Below are positions 1 to 8,128 of a DNA stretch of 64,000 nucleotides, piece by piece (within the stretch, counting starts at the first letter, position 1; each line of letters begins with the position of its first letter). The notes under the pieces are model-generated. The model was given only the letters and a program-made list of their open reading frames with translations, did no database searches and was not told where the DNA came from. The stretch is from Limnohabitans sp. 2KL-17 (GTDB lineage: Bacteria > Pseudomonadota > Gammaproteobacteria > Burkholderiales > Burkholderiaceae_C). Both the position numbers and the translations under genes were made by a program. The DNA lies in assembly GCF_003063415.1 (NCBI RefSeq), contig NZ_NESK01000008.1, forward strand, positions 59,834 through 123,833, given 5' to 3'.

Positions 1-227
1 TTGACCGCGTTGGGTTTTTCAAAGCGGCGGCTGGCTGGCACACGGTAATAGCGCTCGTTTTTAAGGGGCACCGCAAAACCGTGCATGTGCTCATCTTCCC
101 AACCCATCGCAGCTTGAATCAGCTTGTGCAACTTTGGCAAGGACGTGGCCGGATCGACCAATACATCGCGGTAGATAGCGGGTTTGAAATCGCGCAATTC
201 AATGCGCAACTGGAAAGCGGTAGTCAT
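1..227 (-). CDS. plasmid pRiA4b ORF-3-like protein (partial, N-terminus only)
   Basis: The first 75 codons of a gene that leaves the window at its 3' end; the ATG is at 225-227. The translation contains RIELRDFKPAIYRDV and AAMGWEDEHMHGF, which match the N-terminal half of the PF07929 (PRiA4_ORF3) family, where a conserved 'L.dikP.iwR.v' segment is followed by 'li..amGW...HlheF'. The family is often found on plasmids and beside transposon genes but is also common as a single chromosomal gene, and its biochemical role is unknown. It starts 25 bases after the parE stop on the same strand, so read-through from parE is possible. The family call is firm; the function is not. Confidence 0.7.
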   Translation of the reverse strand, partial: MTTAFQLRIELRDFKPAIYRDVLVDPATSLPKLHKLIQAAMGWEDEHMHGFAVPLKNERYYRVPASRRFEKPNAV

Positions 228-252
228 GGTCTGTTCGTGTTTGCAGTCACCA

Positions 253-2235
253 TCACACGTCGATTTCAATCGAGTCACCGTGCAATTCCATCAGCTCGCG
301 GCGCGCTGCAGCTTCGCCTTTGCCCATGAGCTGGGTCATCAGGTTTTCAGTGCCGGCGTTGTCCAGCGGGCCCAACTCGATGGGCAGCAGGCGACGGGTG
401 TCGGGGTTCAGCGTGGTGTCCCAAAGTTGCTCGGCGCTCATCTCGCCCAAACCCTTGAAGCGGCTGATGCTCCAACCGCCTTCTTTCACACCGTCTTTGC
501 GCAATTTGTCGAGGATGGCGGTCAGCTCACCGTCGTCCAGCGCGTAGGCTTTGGAGGCGGGCTTTTTGCCGCGCGCAGGCGCATCGACCCTGAACAGCGG
601 GGGCCTGGCCACGTACAGGTGCCCAGCTTCAATCAGCTTGGGGAAATGCCGGAAGAACAGCGTCAGCAGCAGCACCTGAATGTGCGAGCCGTCCACGTCC
701 GCATCCGACAAGATGCACACCTTGCCGTAGCGCAGGTTGCTCATGTCAGGCGTGTCGTTGGGGCCATGTGGGTCCACGCCGATGGCCACCGAAATGTCGT
801 GGATTTCGTTGTTGGCAAACAAGCGGTCGCGGTCCACTTCCCAGGTATTGAGTACTTTGCCGCGCAGGGGCAAGACCGCTTGGCATTCCTTGTTGCGGCC
901 CATCTTGGCGCTGCCGCCGGCCGAGTCGCCCTCCACCAGAAACACCTCGTTGTGCAGGATGTCCTTGCTTTCGCAGTCGGTCAGCTTGCCGGGCAGCACA
1001 GCCACACCGGAGCTCTTGCGCTTTTCGACTTTTTGGCCTGCTTTTTGGCGTGTTTGCGCAGCCTTGATGGCCAACTCGGCCAATTTTTTGCCGTAGTCCA
1101 CATGTTCGTTCAGCCAGAGTTCGAGCGTGGGGCGCACAAAGCTGGAGACCAGACGCACCGCGTCACGTGAATTCAGGCGTTCCTTGATCTGGCCTTGAAA
1201 CTGCGGGTCGAGCACCTTGGCGCTCAGCACAAAGCTGGCACGGGCAAACACGTCTTCCGGCATGAGCTTGACGCCTTTGGGCAGCAAACCGTGCAGCTCA
1301 ATGAAACTCTTGACGGCGGTGAACAAGCCATCGCGCAACCCGCTGTCGTGGGTGCCGCCTGCACTGGTGGGAATCAGGTTGACATAGCTCTCACGCACAG
1401 GGGAGCCGTCTTCGGTAAAGGCCACGGCCCAGCTGGCGCCCTCGCCCTCGGCAAAGCTCTCGTGGTTGGCGTCGGCAAAACCTTCGCCTTCAAACAAGGG
1501 AATCACGGGCTCGCCGTTCAGCGTTTGCATCAAATAGTCGCGCAAACCGGCTTTGTATTGCCATTGCTGGGTTTCTTTGGTTTTCTCGTTCACCAAAGTC
1601 ACCGTCACGCCCGGCATGAGCACGGCCTTGCTGCGCAGCAGGTGCGTCAACTCGTTCATGGGCAAGGCGCTGGATTCGAAATACTTGGGGTCGGGCCAGG
1701 CCCGCACAGTGGTGCCCTGTTTGCGGTCGCCCTCGATTGCGGCGCGGGCCACCAGGGGCTCAGTCACGTCGCCTCCCGAGAACACCAGACGGGCTACTTT
1801 GCCCTCGCGGTAGCTGGTGGCTTCCAGCCGCGTGGACAACGCATTGGTCACGCTCACGCCCACGCCATGCAAACCGCCAGAGAAGCTGTAGGCGCCACCC
1901 TTGCCCTTGTCGAACTTGCCGCCCGCATGCAAGCGGGTAAAGACCAACTCAATCACAGGGGCATTTTCTTCAGGGTGCAGGCCAAAGGGAATGCCCCGGC
2001 CATCGTCTTCGATGCTGACCGATCCGTCAGCGTGCAGGATCACTTTGATCTTTTTGCCGTGACCCGCAAGCGCCTCGTCGGCGGCGTTGTCCAGCACCTC
2101 CTGAATGACGTGCAGCGGGTTGTCGGTTCGGGTGTACATGCCCGGACGTTGCTTGACAGGCTCCAGGCCTTTCAGGACGCGGATGGAGCCTTCGGAGTAC
2201 TCATTGGAAGTTTTGACGGTAGATTGGGTGGCCAT
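253..2235 (-). CDS. parE: DNA topoisomerase IV subunit B
   Basis: ATPase subunit of topoisomerase IV, which with ParC decatenates replicated chromosomes. The 660 residues match the usual proteobacterial length. The GHKL ATPase fold is visible from EVLDNAADE (residues 46-54) and EDDGRGIP (76-83) to the glycine-rich lid GGLHGVGVSVTNAL (120-133). The TOPRIM domain carries EGDSAGG (435-441) and the metal-binding SDADVDG (510-516). It is read as ParE rather than GyrB because it is short, lacks the roughly 170-residue insertion of proteobacterial GyrB, and has the ParE-like ending. The open frame extends 68 codons further upstream, but the ATG at 2235 gives the family N-terminus (MATQ..YSEGSIRVLKGLEPV). 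A TACAAT -10-like box lies 9-14 bases upstream of this start, so the leader would be very short. parC is not adjacent here. Confidence 0.95.
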   Translation of the reverse strand: MATQSTVKTSNEYSEGSIRVLKGLEPVKQRPGMYTRTDNPLHVIQEVLDNAADEALAGHGKKIKVILHADGSVSIEDDGRGIPFGLHPEENAPVIELVFTRLHAGGKFDKGKGGAYSFSGGLHGVGVSVTNALSTRLEATSYREGKVARLVFSGGDVTEPLVARAAIEGDRKQGTTVRAWPDPKYFESSALPMNELTHLLRSKAVLMPGVTVTLVNEKTKETQQWQYKAGLRDYLMQTLNGEPVIPLFEGEGFADANHESFAEGEGASWAVAFTEDGSPVRESYVNLIPTSAGGTHDSGLRDGLFTAVKSFIELHGLLPKGVKLMPEDVFARASFVLSAKVLDPQFQGQIKERLNSRDAVRLVSSFVRPTLELWLNEHVDYGKKLAELAIKAAQTRQKAGQKVEKRKSSGVAVLPGKLTDCESKDILHNEVFLVEGDSAGGSAKMGRNKECQAVLPLRGKVLNTWEVDRDRLFANNEIHDISVAIGVDPHGPNDTPDMSNLRYGKVCILSDADVDGSHIQVLLLTLFFRHFPKLIEAGHLYVARPPLFRVDAPARGKKPASKAYALDDGELTAILDKLRKDGVKEGGWSISRFKGLGEMSAEQLWDTTLNPDTRRLLPIELGPLDNAGTENLMTQLMGKGEAAARRELMELHGDSIEIDV

Positions 2236-2358
2236 GGTGGCGGATTGTAGTGGGATTTCCCGACGTTTACTGGATGAAAAAACAGTGATTGACGCTGAGG
2301 ATTGACATTGGATATCTGCGCGACCCCGTCCATCTGCGACATTGGTTAAAGTCCGAGG

Positions 2359-3570
2359 ATGCAACACAAACCCCTTTCCTTGACCCAATTGCTGGCCTGT
2401 GGCGCGGCCATTGTCACCCTGTCCATGGGCATTCGCCATGGCTTTGGCCTGTGGCTACAACCCATTACCCAGGCACAAGGCTGGGGACGCGAAGAGTTTG
2501 CTTTTGCCATGGCCATCCAGAACCTTTCCTGGGGCTTTATGGGCATTTTTGCCGGCATGGTGGCGGACAAGTTCGGCGCGTTCCGGGTCATCGTGCTGGG
2601 CGCCCTGATCTATGGCGTTGGCCTTTTGGGCATGGCCTGGGCCACAGACCCCTGGGTGTTTGCCTTGTTCACCGGGGTCATCATCGGCACCGCCCAAGCC
2701 GGGACCACTTACGCCGTGATTTACGGGGTGATTGGCCGCAATGTGCCTGCCGAACGCCGTTCGTGGGCCATGGGCGTGGCGGCGGCGGCAGGCAGTTTTG
2801 GCCAGTTTTTGATGGTACCCATTGAGGGGCTTTTGATCAGTCAGATGGGCTGGCAGACAGCGCTCGTCATTTTGTCGGCAGCGGCTTTGTTGATCATCCC
2901 CTTGGCCTGGGGCCTGCGCGAACCGGCCTTGAACACGCCCGGTCAGGTCAAGCGCGACCAGACCATTGGCCAGGCCTTGAAAGAAGCCTTCAAGTACCCG
3001 AGCTTTCAGTTGCTGATGGCCGGTTATTTTGTCTGTGGCTTTCAGATCGTGTTCATCGGCGTGCACATGCCCAGCTACCTGAAAGACCATGGTTTGGCGC
3101 CCCAGGTGGCCAGCTATGCGTTGGCCTTGATCGGCCTGTTCAATGTGTTCGGCACCTACATCGCCGGCACGCTGGGCCAAAAAATAGCCAAGAAAAAGAT
3201 CCTGGCTTTCATTTACGCTGCGCGATCGGCGGCGATTGTGCTTTTCCTGTGGGCGCCTCTCACGCCCACCAGCGTTTACATTTTCTCGTCTGTGATGGGT
3301 TTGCTCTGGTTGTCCACCGTGCCCCCTACCAATGCGGCCGTGGCTCAGATTTTTGGCATTTCCCATTTGTCGATGCTCAGTGGGTTCATCTTTTTCAGCC
3401 ACCAGATCGGCTCGTTCATGGGGGTCTGGCTCGGGGGCTATCTGTACGACAAAACCGGCAGCTATGACATCGTCTGGTATTTGGCGGTTGCCTTGGGCGT
3501 TTTTGCGGCACTGGTCAATTTGCCGGTTCGTGAAAGCCCGATCCGCCGCCACGCCCCGAACGCAGCATGA
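2359..3570 (+). CDS. MFS transporter
   Basis: A 403-residue major facilitator with about twelve hydrophobic segments. The cytoplasmic loop between helices 2 and 3 reads MVADKFGAFRVI, a variant of the MFS signature G-x-x-x-D-R/K-x-G-R/x-R/K. The N-terminal half (ITQAQGWGREEFAFA, NLSWGFMGIFAGM) resembles the oxalate/formate-antiporter and monocarboxylate branch of MFS, so a small organic anion is a reasonable guess, but the substrate cannot be read from sequence. It is divergent from parE across a 123-base gap. Its stop overlaps the start of the next small ORF by four bases (ATGA), implying translational coupling. Confidence 0.85.
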   Translation: MQHKPLSLTQLLACGAAIVTLSMGIRHGFGLWLQPITQAQGWGREEFAFAMAIQNLSWGFMGIFAGMVADKFGAFRVIVLGALIYGVGLLGMAWATDPWVFALFTGVIIGTAQAGTTYAVIYGVIGRNVPAERRSWAMGVAAAAGSFGQFLMVPIEGLLISQMGWQTALVILSAAALLIIPLAWGLREPALNTPGQVKRDQTIGQALKEAFKYPSFQLLMAGYFVCGFQIVFIGVHMPSYLKDHGLAPQVASYALALIGLFNVFGTYIAGTLGQKIAKKKILAFIYAARSAAIVLFLWAPLTPTSVYIFSSVMGLLWLSTVPPTNAAVAQIFGISHLSMLSGFIFFSHQIGSFMGVWLGGYLYDKTGSYDIVWYLAVALGVFAALVNLPVRESPIRRHAPNAA

Positions 3571-3686
3571 ACATCCCCAAAAAAAGTTGGCTGTTGCTCG
3601 CGGCGGCCCTGGGCCTGACGTTTTGGCTTTACGCCAAACCGGAAGTGGTGATCATGCTGTCCGAGCAGTTGTGGTCTTGCTTCTGA
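3567..3686 (+). CDS. 39-residue single-span membrane peptide
   Basis: A short frame whose ATG overlaps the stop codon of the MFS gene (ATGA at 3567-3570). It encodes MNIPKKSWLLLAAALGLTFW followed by LYAKPEVVIMLSEQLWSCF. Two lysines precede a hydrophobic stretch of about 16-18 residues (8-22), and the tail is mildly acidic: the profile of a single-pass inner-membrane small protein. The four-base overlap argues that it is translated by coupling to the transporter, and it may be a transporter-associated small subunit. No family is recognised. Reality as a gene is inferred from overlap geometry and the sensible membrane topology. Confidence 0.5.
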   Translation: MNIPKKSWLLLAAALGLTFWLYAKPEVVIMLSEQLWSCF

Positions 3687-3707
3687 TTTTTTTTAAAACC
3701 ACGACTC

Positions 3708-4253
3708 ATGCACGGTACCGAAAACCCCTCTGCCTGGCTGCAACGCTGGGCTCACTTGATCGCCCCTGGCAGCCGCGTGCTCGATGTGGCTTGTGGTGCC
3801 GGACGCCACATGCGCTGGCTGGCCGCGCAGGGCCATGAGGTCACCGGGGTGGACCGCAACCCCGATGCCGTGGCCCTGGCGCAGGCTTTTGGCGATGTCA
3901 CATGCGCCGACATCGAAAACGGGCCTTGGCCTTTCCCTGGGCAAAGCTATGGCGCCGTGATCGTGACCCACTACCTGTGGCGCCCGCTGTTGCCCCTGAT
4001 CGTGCAAAGCATTGCCCCCGGTGGCGTGCTGATTTACGAGACCTTTGCCGCAGGCAACGAGACCGTGGGCAAGCCTTCGCGGCCAGATTTTCTATTGCAA
4101 CCGGGCGAGCTGCTGCGGGCTACAGAAGGTTTGCACACGGTGGCCTACGAAGACGGGTTCGAGTCCCCACCAGACCGATTCGTGCAACGCATTGCCGCCG
4201 TGCGTCCTGTGCCGACAGCCGATGCAGTGCGTTGGCTTTTGCGTGCAAATTGA
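3708..4253 (+). CDS. class I SAM-dependent methyltransferase
   Basis: 181 residues with a Rossmann methyltransferase core. Motif I is VLDVACGAGRHMRWL (about residues 24-38), the acidic end of strand 2 is VTGVDRNPDAV (45-55), and motif IV is around VIVTHYLWRPLL (84-95). The organisation resembles the small TehB/SmtA-like methyltransferases (Methyltransf_11/25). The substrate is not predictable. It lies 21 bases after the small membrane peptide and 108 bases before dapA on the same strand. Confidence 0.85.
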   Translation: MHGTENPSAWLQRWAHLIAPGSRVLDVACGAGRHMRWLAAQGHEVTGVDRNPDAVALAQAFGDVTCADIENGPWPFPGQSYGAVIVTHYLWRPLLPLIVQSIAPGGVLIYETFAAGNETVGKPSRPDFLLQPGELLRATEGLHTVAYEDGFESPPDRFVQRIAAVRPVPTADAVRWLLRAN

Positions 4254-4361
4254 ACCTGCCCCGGATTTTTCCGGTCACTTCAGGCGGCATTCCACCAAGC
4301 CAAGGGAAATAAAACGGTCTGCACTCGTTAGAATGGCTTTTTCTGCTCAGAACCCTCGGAC

Positions 4362-5258
4362 ATGACCACAGAATTTCGCCCCATCAAAGGCAGCATTCCT
4401 GCCCTGATCACTCCCATGCTCGCAGACGGCAAAGTGGACTACCCCACCTTGCGAAAACTGATCGACTGGCATGTGGCCGAAGGAACCGATGCCATAGTGG
4501 TGGTGGGCACCTCGGGTGAATCGCCCACTGTCACGGTGGATGAGCACTGCGAAATCATCCGGGTTTCGGTCGAGCAAGCCGCCAAATGCATTCCCATCAT
4601 CGCGGGCTGTGGTGCCAACTCCACGGCTGAGGCCATCGAATTGGCCAAATTTGCCCAGAAAGTCGGTGCCGACGCCCAACTGCAGGTTGTGCCCTATTAC
4701 AACAAGCCCACGCAAGAAGGGCTGTACCAGCACTTCAAGGCGATTGCCGAATCGGTGCCCGGGCTGCCCGTGATCCTGTACAACGTACCAGGGCGCACGG
4801 TGGCCGATCTGCAGCACGACACCGTGTTGCGCCTGGCCCAGGTGCCCGGCATCATCGGCATCAAAGAAGCCACCAGCAACATCGAACGCGCCCAATGGCT
4901 GATCCGGGATGTGCCCAAAGCATTCGCCGTTTTCTCGGGTGACGATGCAACGGCCGTGGCCCTTATGCTGTGCGGCGGTGCCGGCAACATCAGCGTGACC
5001 GCCAACGTGGCACCCCGTCTGATGCACGAATTGTGTGAGGCCGCCACCCGTGGCGACGTCAAAGAAGCCATGCGCATCCAGTTTCAGTTGTTGCCGGTGC
5101 ACAAGCATTTGTTTGTCGAAGCCAACCCCATCCCCGTGAAATGGGCCATGAACCGCATGGGCCTTTGCGGCCCCACATTGCGCTTGCCCATGACCGAGCT
5201 GTCTGATTCCCAGCGGCCGGTGGTTGAGGCTGCACTCAAGGCCAGCGGCCTGATTTGA
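4362..5258 (+). CDS. dapA: 4-hydroxy-tetrahydrodipicolinate synthase
   Basis: Condenses pyruvate with aspartate semialdehyde in the lysine and diaminopimelate pathway, feeding both protein synthesis and peptidoglycan. At 298 residues it has the usual TIM-barrel length. The Schiff-base lysine is in [10 protein letters not shown] (Lys168), the catalytic tyrosine is in [10 protein letters not shown] (Tyr140), and the [10 protein letters not shown] segment (Thr50) holds the carboxylate-binding residues. A TAGAAT -10-like hexamer at 4329-4334 lies upstream, without a clear -35 box. bamC follows after 20 bases; the dapA-bamC pair is widely conserved in proteobacteria. Confidence 0.97.
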   Translation: MTTEFRPIKGSIPALITPMLADGKVDYPTLRKLIDWHVAEGTDAIVVVGTSGESPTVTVDEHCEIIRVSVEQAAKCIPIIAGCGANSTAEAIELAKFAQKVGADAQLQVVPYYNKPTQEGLYQHFKAIAESVPGLPVILYNVPGRTVADLQHDTVLRLAQVPGIIGIKEATSNIERAQWLIRDVPKAFAVFSGDDATAVALMLCGGAGNISVTANVAPRLMHELCEAATRGDVKEAMRIQFQLLPVHKHLFVEANPIPVKWAMNRMGLCGPTLRLPMTELSDSQRPVVEAALKASGLI

Positions 5259-5278
5259 TTTCCATCGAAGGATTGCTT

Positions 5279-6397
5279 GTGAAATTGCCCCATCGCTCCA
5301 TGTCTTGCTCCACCTTGCAACGAACAGCCGTTGCAGCTGCACTGACCCTTCTGGTCAGTGCTTGCTCGATTCTGGAAGAAGACAAAATTGACTACAAAAG
5401 CGCCGCCAAAGCCCCCACGCTGGAGATCCCGCCCGACCTGAGCCAGTTGCGCAGTGACTCGCTTTATGCGCTTGAAAGCAATTCCGCCACAGCTTCCAGT
5501 TTTCAAAGTGCCAACACACGCGTTGCAGATGCTGGCACCGCCGCCAATACACTGGGCGATGTGAAAATGGAACGCCAAGGCAACCAGCGCTGGCTGGTGG
5601 TGGCACGACCTGCCGACAAGGTCTGGGAGCCACTGCGAGAGTTTTGGACCAGCAATGGCTTCATCCTGCTCACAGACTCGCCTGACATCGGCATCATGGA
5701 AACCGATTGGGCAGAGAACCGGGCCAAAATTCCACAAGACATGATCCGCCGCACCTTGGGCAAAGTACTGGACTCTTTGTACTCCAGTGGCGAGCGTGAC
5801 AAGTTCAGAACCCGCATGGAGCGCAACGCGCAAGGCGGCGTAGAAATTTACATCACCCACCGCGGCATGGTCGAAAACTACACCAGCGCCCAAAAAGAAC
5901 AAACCATCTGGCAACCGCGGGCCAGCGACCCCGAGCTCGAAATCGAGTTCCTGCGCCGCCTCATGGTCAAACTGGGTGCCACAGCGGAGACTGCAAAATC
6001 TGCCGGCACCGCTGCAGCACCCGCAGCCCTTGCCAATGTGAGCACCTTGGATGGACAAGCCACCATCCAGATCAACGACACACTCGACCGCGCTTGGCGT
6101 CGGATCGGTGTGGCCCTGGACCGAACAGGCTTCACAGTGGAAGACCGCGACCGCACCCAAGGCGTCTATTTTGTGCGCTATGTGACGCCTGGCAGCACCG
6201 ATGACAAAGAGCCCGGATTTTTTGCCCGCATATTCAGCAGCAAAAAAGACGTGACGCCTTTGTCGCGTTACCGAATCACCCTCAGTGGAAAAGGCAACGA
6301 CAGCAGCATCGTGCGCGTCCTGGATGCCAATGGAAAACCCGAGACTTCAGGCAATGCCGAGCGTATTCTGAAACTTCTGGCCAACGAGTTGCGCTGA
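5279..6397 (+). CDS. bamC: outer membrane assembly lipoprotein BamC
   Basis: A lipoprotein subunit of the BAM complex that inserts beta-barrel proteins into the outer membrane. The chosen GTG start follows an AAGGA ribosome site at 5268-5272 with 6-base spacing; a TTG at 5255 inside the dapA end and an ATG at 5300 are alternatives. The N-terminus is a lipoprotein signal ending in LLVSAC, so acylation at that Cys is expected. After the Cys comes SILEEDKIDYKSAAKAPTLEIPPDLSQL, the typical BamC N-terminal unstructured segment that contacts BamD, followed by two helix-grip domains (for example WLVVARPADKVWEPLREFW and IQINDTLDRAWRRIGVAL). About 372 residues, slightly longer than E. coli BamC. Confidence 0.9.
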   Translation: MKLPHRSMSCSTLQRTAVAAALTLLVSACSILEEDKIDYKSAAKAPTLEIPPDLSQLRSDSLYALESNSATASSFQSANTRVADAGTAANTLGDVKMERQGNQRWLVVARPADKVWEPLREFWTSNGFILLTDSPDIGIMETDWAENRAKIPQDMIRRTLGKVLDSLYSSGERDKFRTRMERNAQGGVEIYITHRGMVENYTSAQKEQTIWQPRASDPELEIEFLRRLMVKLGATAETAKSAGTAAAPAALANVSTLDGQATIQINDTLDRAWRRIGVALDRTGFTVEDRDRTQGVYFVRYVTPGSTDDKEPGFFARIFSSKKDVTPLSRYRITLSGKGNDSSIVRVLDANGKPETSGNAERILKLLANELR

Positions 6398-6450
6398 TTT
6401 CGCCCTGTCTTCAAGGGGCACAAGCCCAACTCAAATGGCTGTAGCCCATA

Positions 6451-6478
6451 AAAAAACCCCGCAAAGCGGGGTTTTTTT
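6451..6478. terminator. bidirectional rho-independent terminator
   Basis: A run of A, then CCCCGC, loop AAA, GCGGGG and a run of seven T (6472-6478). The flanking A and T runs extend the helix and provide a U-tract in both directions. It sits between bamC (plus) and the convergent small lipoprotein gene (minus) and should end both transcripts. Confidence 0.9.
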
Positions 6479-6514
6479 ATGCATCCCCGGTCAAGCCGGG
6501 AAAGCCACCAGCAA

Positions 6515-6709
6515 TTACTTGCCAGCAGGTGCAGGTGCAGCAGCAGGTGCTGGCGCAGCAGCAGGAGCTGCAGAAGCGTCAGCAGCTGGAGCTGGAGCTG
6601 GAGCAGCGACAGGTGCTGGTGCTGCAGGTGCAGCGGCTTCTTCTTTTTTGCCGCAAGCGGACAAAGCAGCAGCAGCGATGATGGCAGCCAAAACGAGGGA
6701 CTTGTTCAT
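6515..6709 (-). CDS. small Ala/Pro-rich lipoprotein
   Basis: 64 residues: a lipoprotein signal (MNKSLVLAAIIAAAALSAC) followed by GKKEEA and then a low-complexity tail of alanine and proline with few other residues, ending PAGK. The LSAC lipobox predicts processing and acylation at Cys19, leaving a flexible PA-rich peptide of about 45 residues that could bridge part of the periplasm. AAGGA precedes the ATG at proper spacing. Short, abundant-looking lipoproteins of this kind occur in Burkholderiales without assigned function. The promoter and dyad upstream are listed separately. Confidence 0.75.
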   Translation of the reverse strand: MNKSLVLAAIIAAAALSACGKKEEAAAPAAPAPVAAPAPAPAADASAAPAAAPAPAAAPAPAGK

Positions 6710-6781
6710 GATGATTTTTCCTTGTGGGTTGAAAACAATTTCCGGAAACTGTCGAAAACAACCTTGACGATTGTTCGGACC

Positions 6782-6811
6782 GAGACAAAAGCACTCGAGC
6801 TCTTTTGTCTC
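6782..6811. promoter_or_regulatory. perfect 10-bp inverted repeat at the predicted +1 of the small lipoprotein gene
   Basis: GAGACAAAAG (6782-6791) and CTTTTGTCTC (6802-6811) are exact reverse complements separated by 10 bases that themselves contain CTCGAG. On the minus strand the dyad begins right where transcription from the TATAAT at 6825-6820 should start. It could therefore be an operator overlapping +1 or a 5'-terminal mRNA stem-loop. There is no U-run, so it is not a classical terminator for the upstream oxygenase gene. Confidence 0.55.
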
Positions 6812-6819
6812 AGCGCCGA

Positions 6820-6825
6820 ATTATA
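6820..6825 (-). promoter_or_regulatory. consensus -10 box (TATAAT) of the small lipoprotein gene
   Basis: The minus strand reads TATAAT at 6825-6820, about 110 bases upstream of the lipoprotein ATG at 6709. The best -35 is a weak TTAGAC with long (19-base) spacing. The perfect -10 hexamer in an intergenic region supports the call; the poor -35 lowers it. Confidence 0.45.
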
Positions 6826-6891
6826 TCGTTTTCCCTAGTGTGGCGTCTAACCGCCACCCCGAACCTGACGCGAAACATTCAACAAGCCCAT

Positions 6892-8031
6892 TTATACGGG
6901 AATATCCTCACGGGGTTTTAACCAATCAGCGGCCATCCAGTCCAACAGGGCTTCTTTGGCAGGATCACTCAAAATAGCGCACGAAGCAGCATTAAGAGCA
7001 CGCTTATCCGCCAATTGACGCAAAATGCGAGCATCTTTGCCACCCGCCCTGAAGCTTTCGCCGTTGATGAAGATGTGCCGATCGTCGTACATCATTTTGG
7101 TGCGCCGATCGAGTCGCACACCCGACCCCAAATCAGGGGCAAACCCTTCTGCGCTTTCAAACCAGACATTTGATTTCGGCTCGGTCAGGTATTCGCCCAG
7201 CAAACTGTTCAGCAAGTCAGGATTTTTAAGGGCTTGCGCGACCACTTGATGCGCGAAGCCAACCAAAGCAGCCGGAATGGCAGCAGGACTCGTGACCGCC
7301 AGCTGGTTCGGATCGCGGTAAAGGGCCTCGCCCAGGCCGTCAAACGCTTCATCGGCCAGGCCCAGCAACAGTTCACGGGCCAGTTCGCCTTGTTGTGGCA
7401 CCCTGAAGCCGATCGACCAGGTCATGCACTCGCCTTCGGCAATGCCATCGTGCGCGTATTTGGGTGGCAAATAAAGCATGTCACCGGGGTTGAGCACGAA
7501 TTCTTCTTCAGGTTCGAAATTTTGCAAAATTTTGAGTGGCACGCCCGGTTGCAAACTGAGGTCTTTCTGGCGGCCAATGCGCCACCGTCGCTGGCCATGA
7601 GCTTGCAGCAAGAAAACGTCGTAGCTGTCAAAGTGCGGGCCCACCCCGCCACCATCGGTGGCGTAGCTGATCATCAAATCGTCCAGCCGTGCATCGGGCA
7701 CAAATCGAAATTGCTGCATCAATGCGTGCACGCCGTCATGGTGCAAGTCGACGCCTTGCACCAGAAAAGTCCATTTTTTCTGACTAAAAGGCGGCAAGCT
7801 GCGCTTGGTCAAGGGGCCATGCTTCATGCGCCAGCCTTTGGCCGCATCCACGATCAAGCGCGATTCAACGCCCTCCTGACCTGCGAGCGCCACCAATTCC
7901 GTGCGGTTGAGGCAGGGCACAAAACCCGGGATGGCGTTTCTGACCAGCAAAGGTTTTTTCTGCCAATGGCGCTTCATGAATTGCTGGGGCGTCAGGCCAC
8001 CCAGAAGGGCCAAAACTTGTTCGGTGTTCAT
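6892..8031 (-). CDS. roxA: RoxA/YcfD-type ribosomal protein arginine hydroxylase (JmjC/cupin oxygenase)
   Basis: A 379-residue Fe(II)/2-oxoglutarate oxygenase of the YcfD (RoxA) family, which in E. coli hydroxylates an arginine of ribosomal protein L16. The start is the ATG at 8031 (MNTEQVLALLGGLTPQQFMKRHWQKKPLLV), matching the family N-terminus. The metal triad is visible as HFD in GGGVGPHFDSYDVF (His133, Asp135) and the distal His in LPPKYAHDG (His194), close to the E. coli positions. A winged-helix-like C-terminal half follows, as in the family. Its target here is inferred from homology. It is divergent from the SlyD-like gene across 97 bases. Confidence 0.88.
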   Translation of the reverse strand: MNTEQVLALLGGLTPQQFMKRHWQKKPLLVRNAIPGFVPCLNRTELVALAGQEGVESRLIVDAAKGWRMKHGPLTKRSLPPFSQKKWTFLVQGVDLHHDGVHALMQQFRFVPDARLDDLMISYATDGGGVGPHFDSYDVFLLQAHGQRRWRIGRQKDLSLQPGVPLKILQNFEPEEEFVLNPGDMLYLPPKYAHDGIAEGECMTWSIGFRVPQQGELARELLLGLADEAFDGLGEALYRDPNQLAVTSPAAIPAALVGFAHQVVAQALKNPDLLNSLLGEYLTEPKSNVWFESAEGFAPDLGSGVRLDRRTKMMYDDRHIFINGESFRAGGKDARILRQLADKRALNAASCAILSDPAKEALLDWMAADWLKPREDIPV

Positions 8032-8128
8032 TCGGATTCCAGGTCTGGGCCCTGTCAAAATTAAACAGGCCCCACATTTCAAAGCGATGGTGGCCAAAAA
8101 GTGGCCTCCAAACTGAGACAATTGTCCT

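Noticed and set aside
184..2250. Long open frames on the plus strand opposite parE (about 330-350 codons)
   Set aside because: They are antisense to a fully recognised gene, have His/Gln/Gly-biased composition typical of shadow frames in GC-rich DNA, and match no family.
4306..4334. Full sigma-70 promoter for dapA
   Set aside because: A TAGAAT -10-like hexamer is present but no acceptable -35 at 16-18 bases; kept only as a remark.
6515..6709. Short tandem repeat or microsatellite in the GCAGCAGGTGC-rich stretch
   Set aside because: The pattern comes from Ala/Pro codons of a coding lipoprotein tail and has no regular repeat unit.
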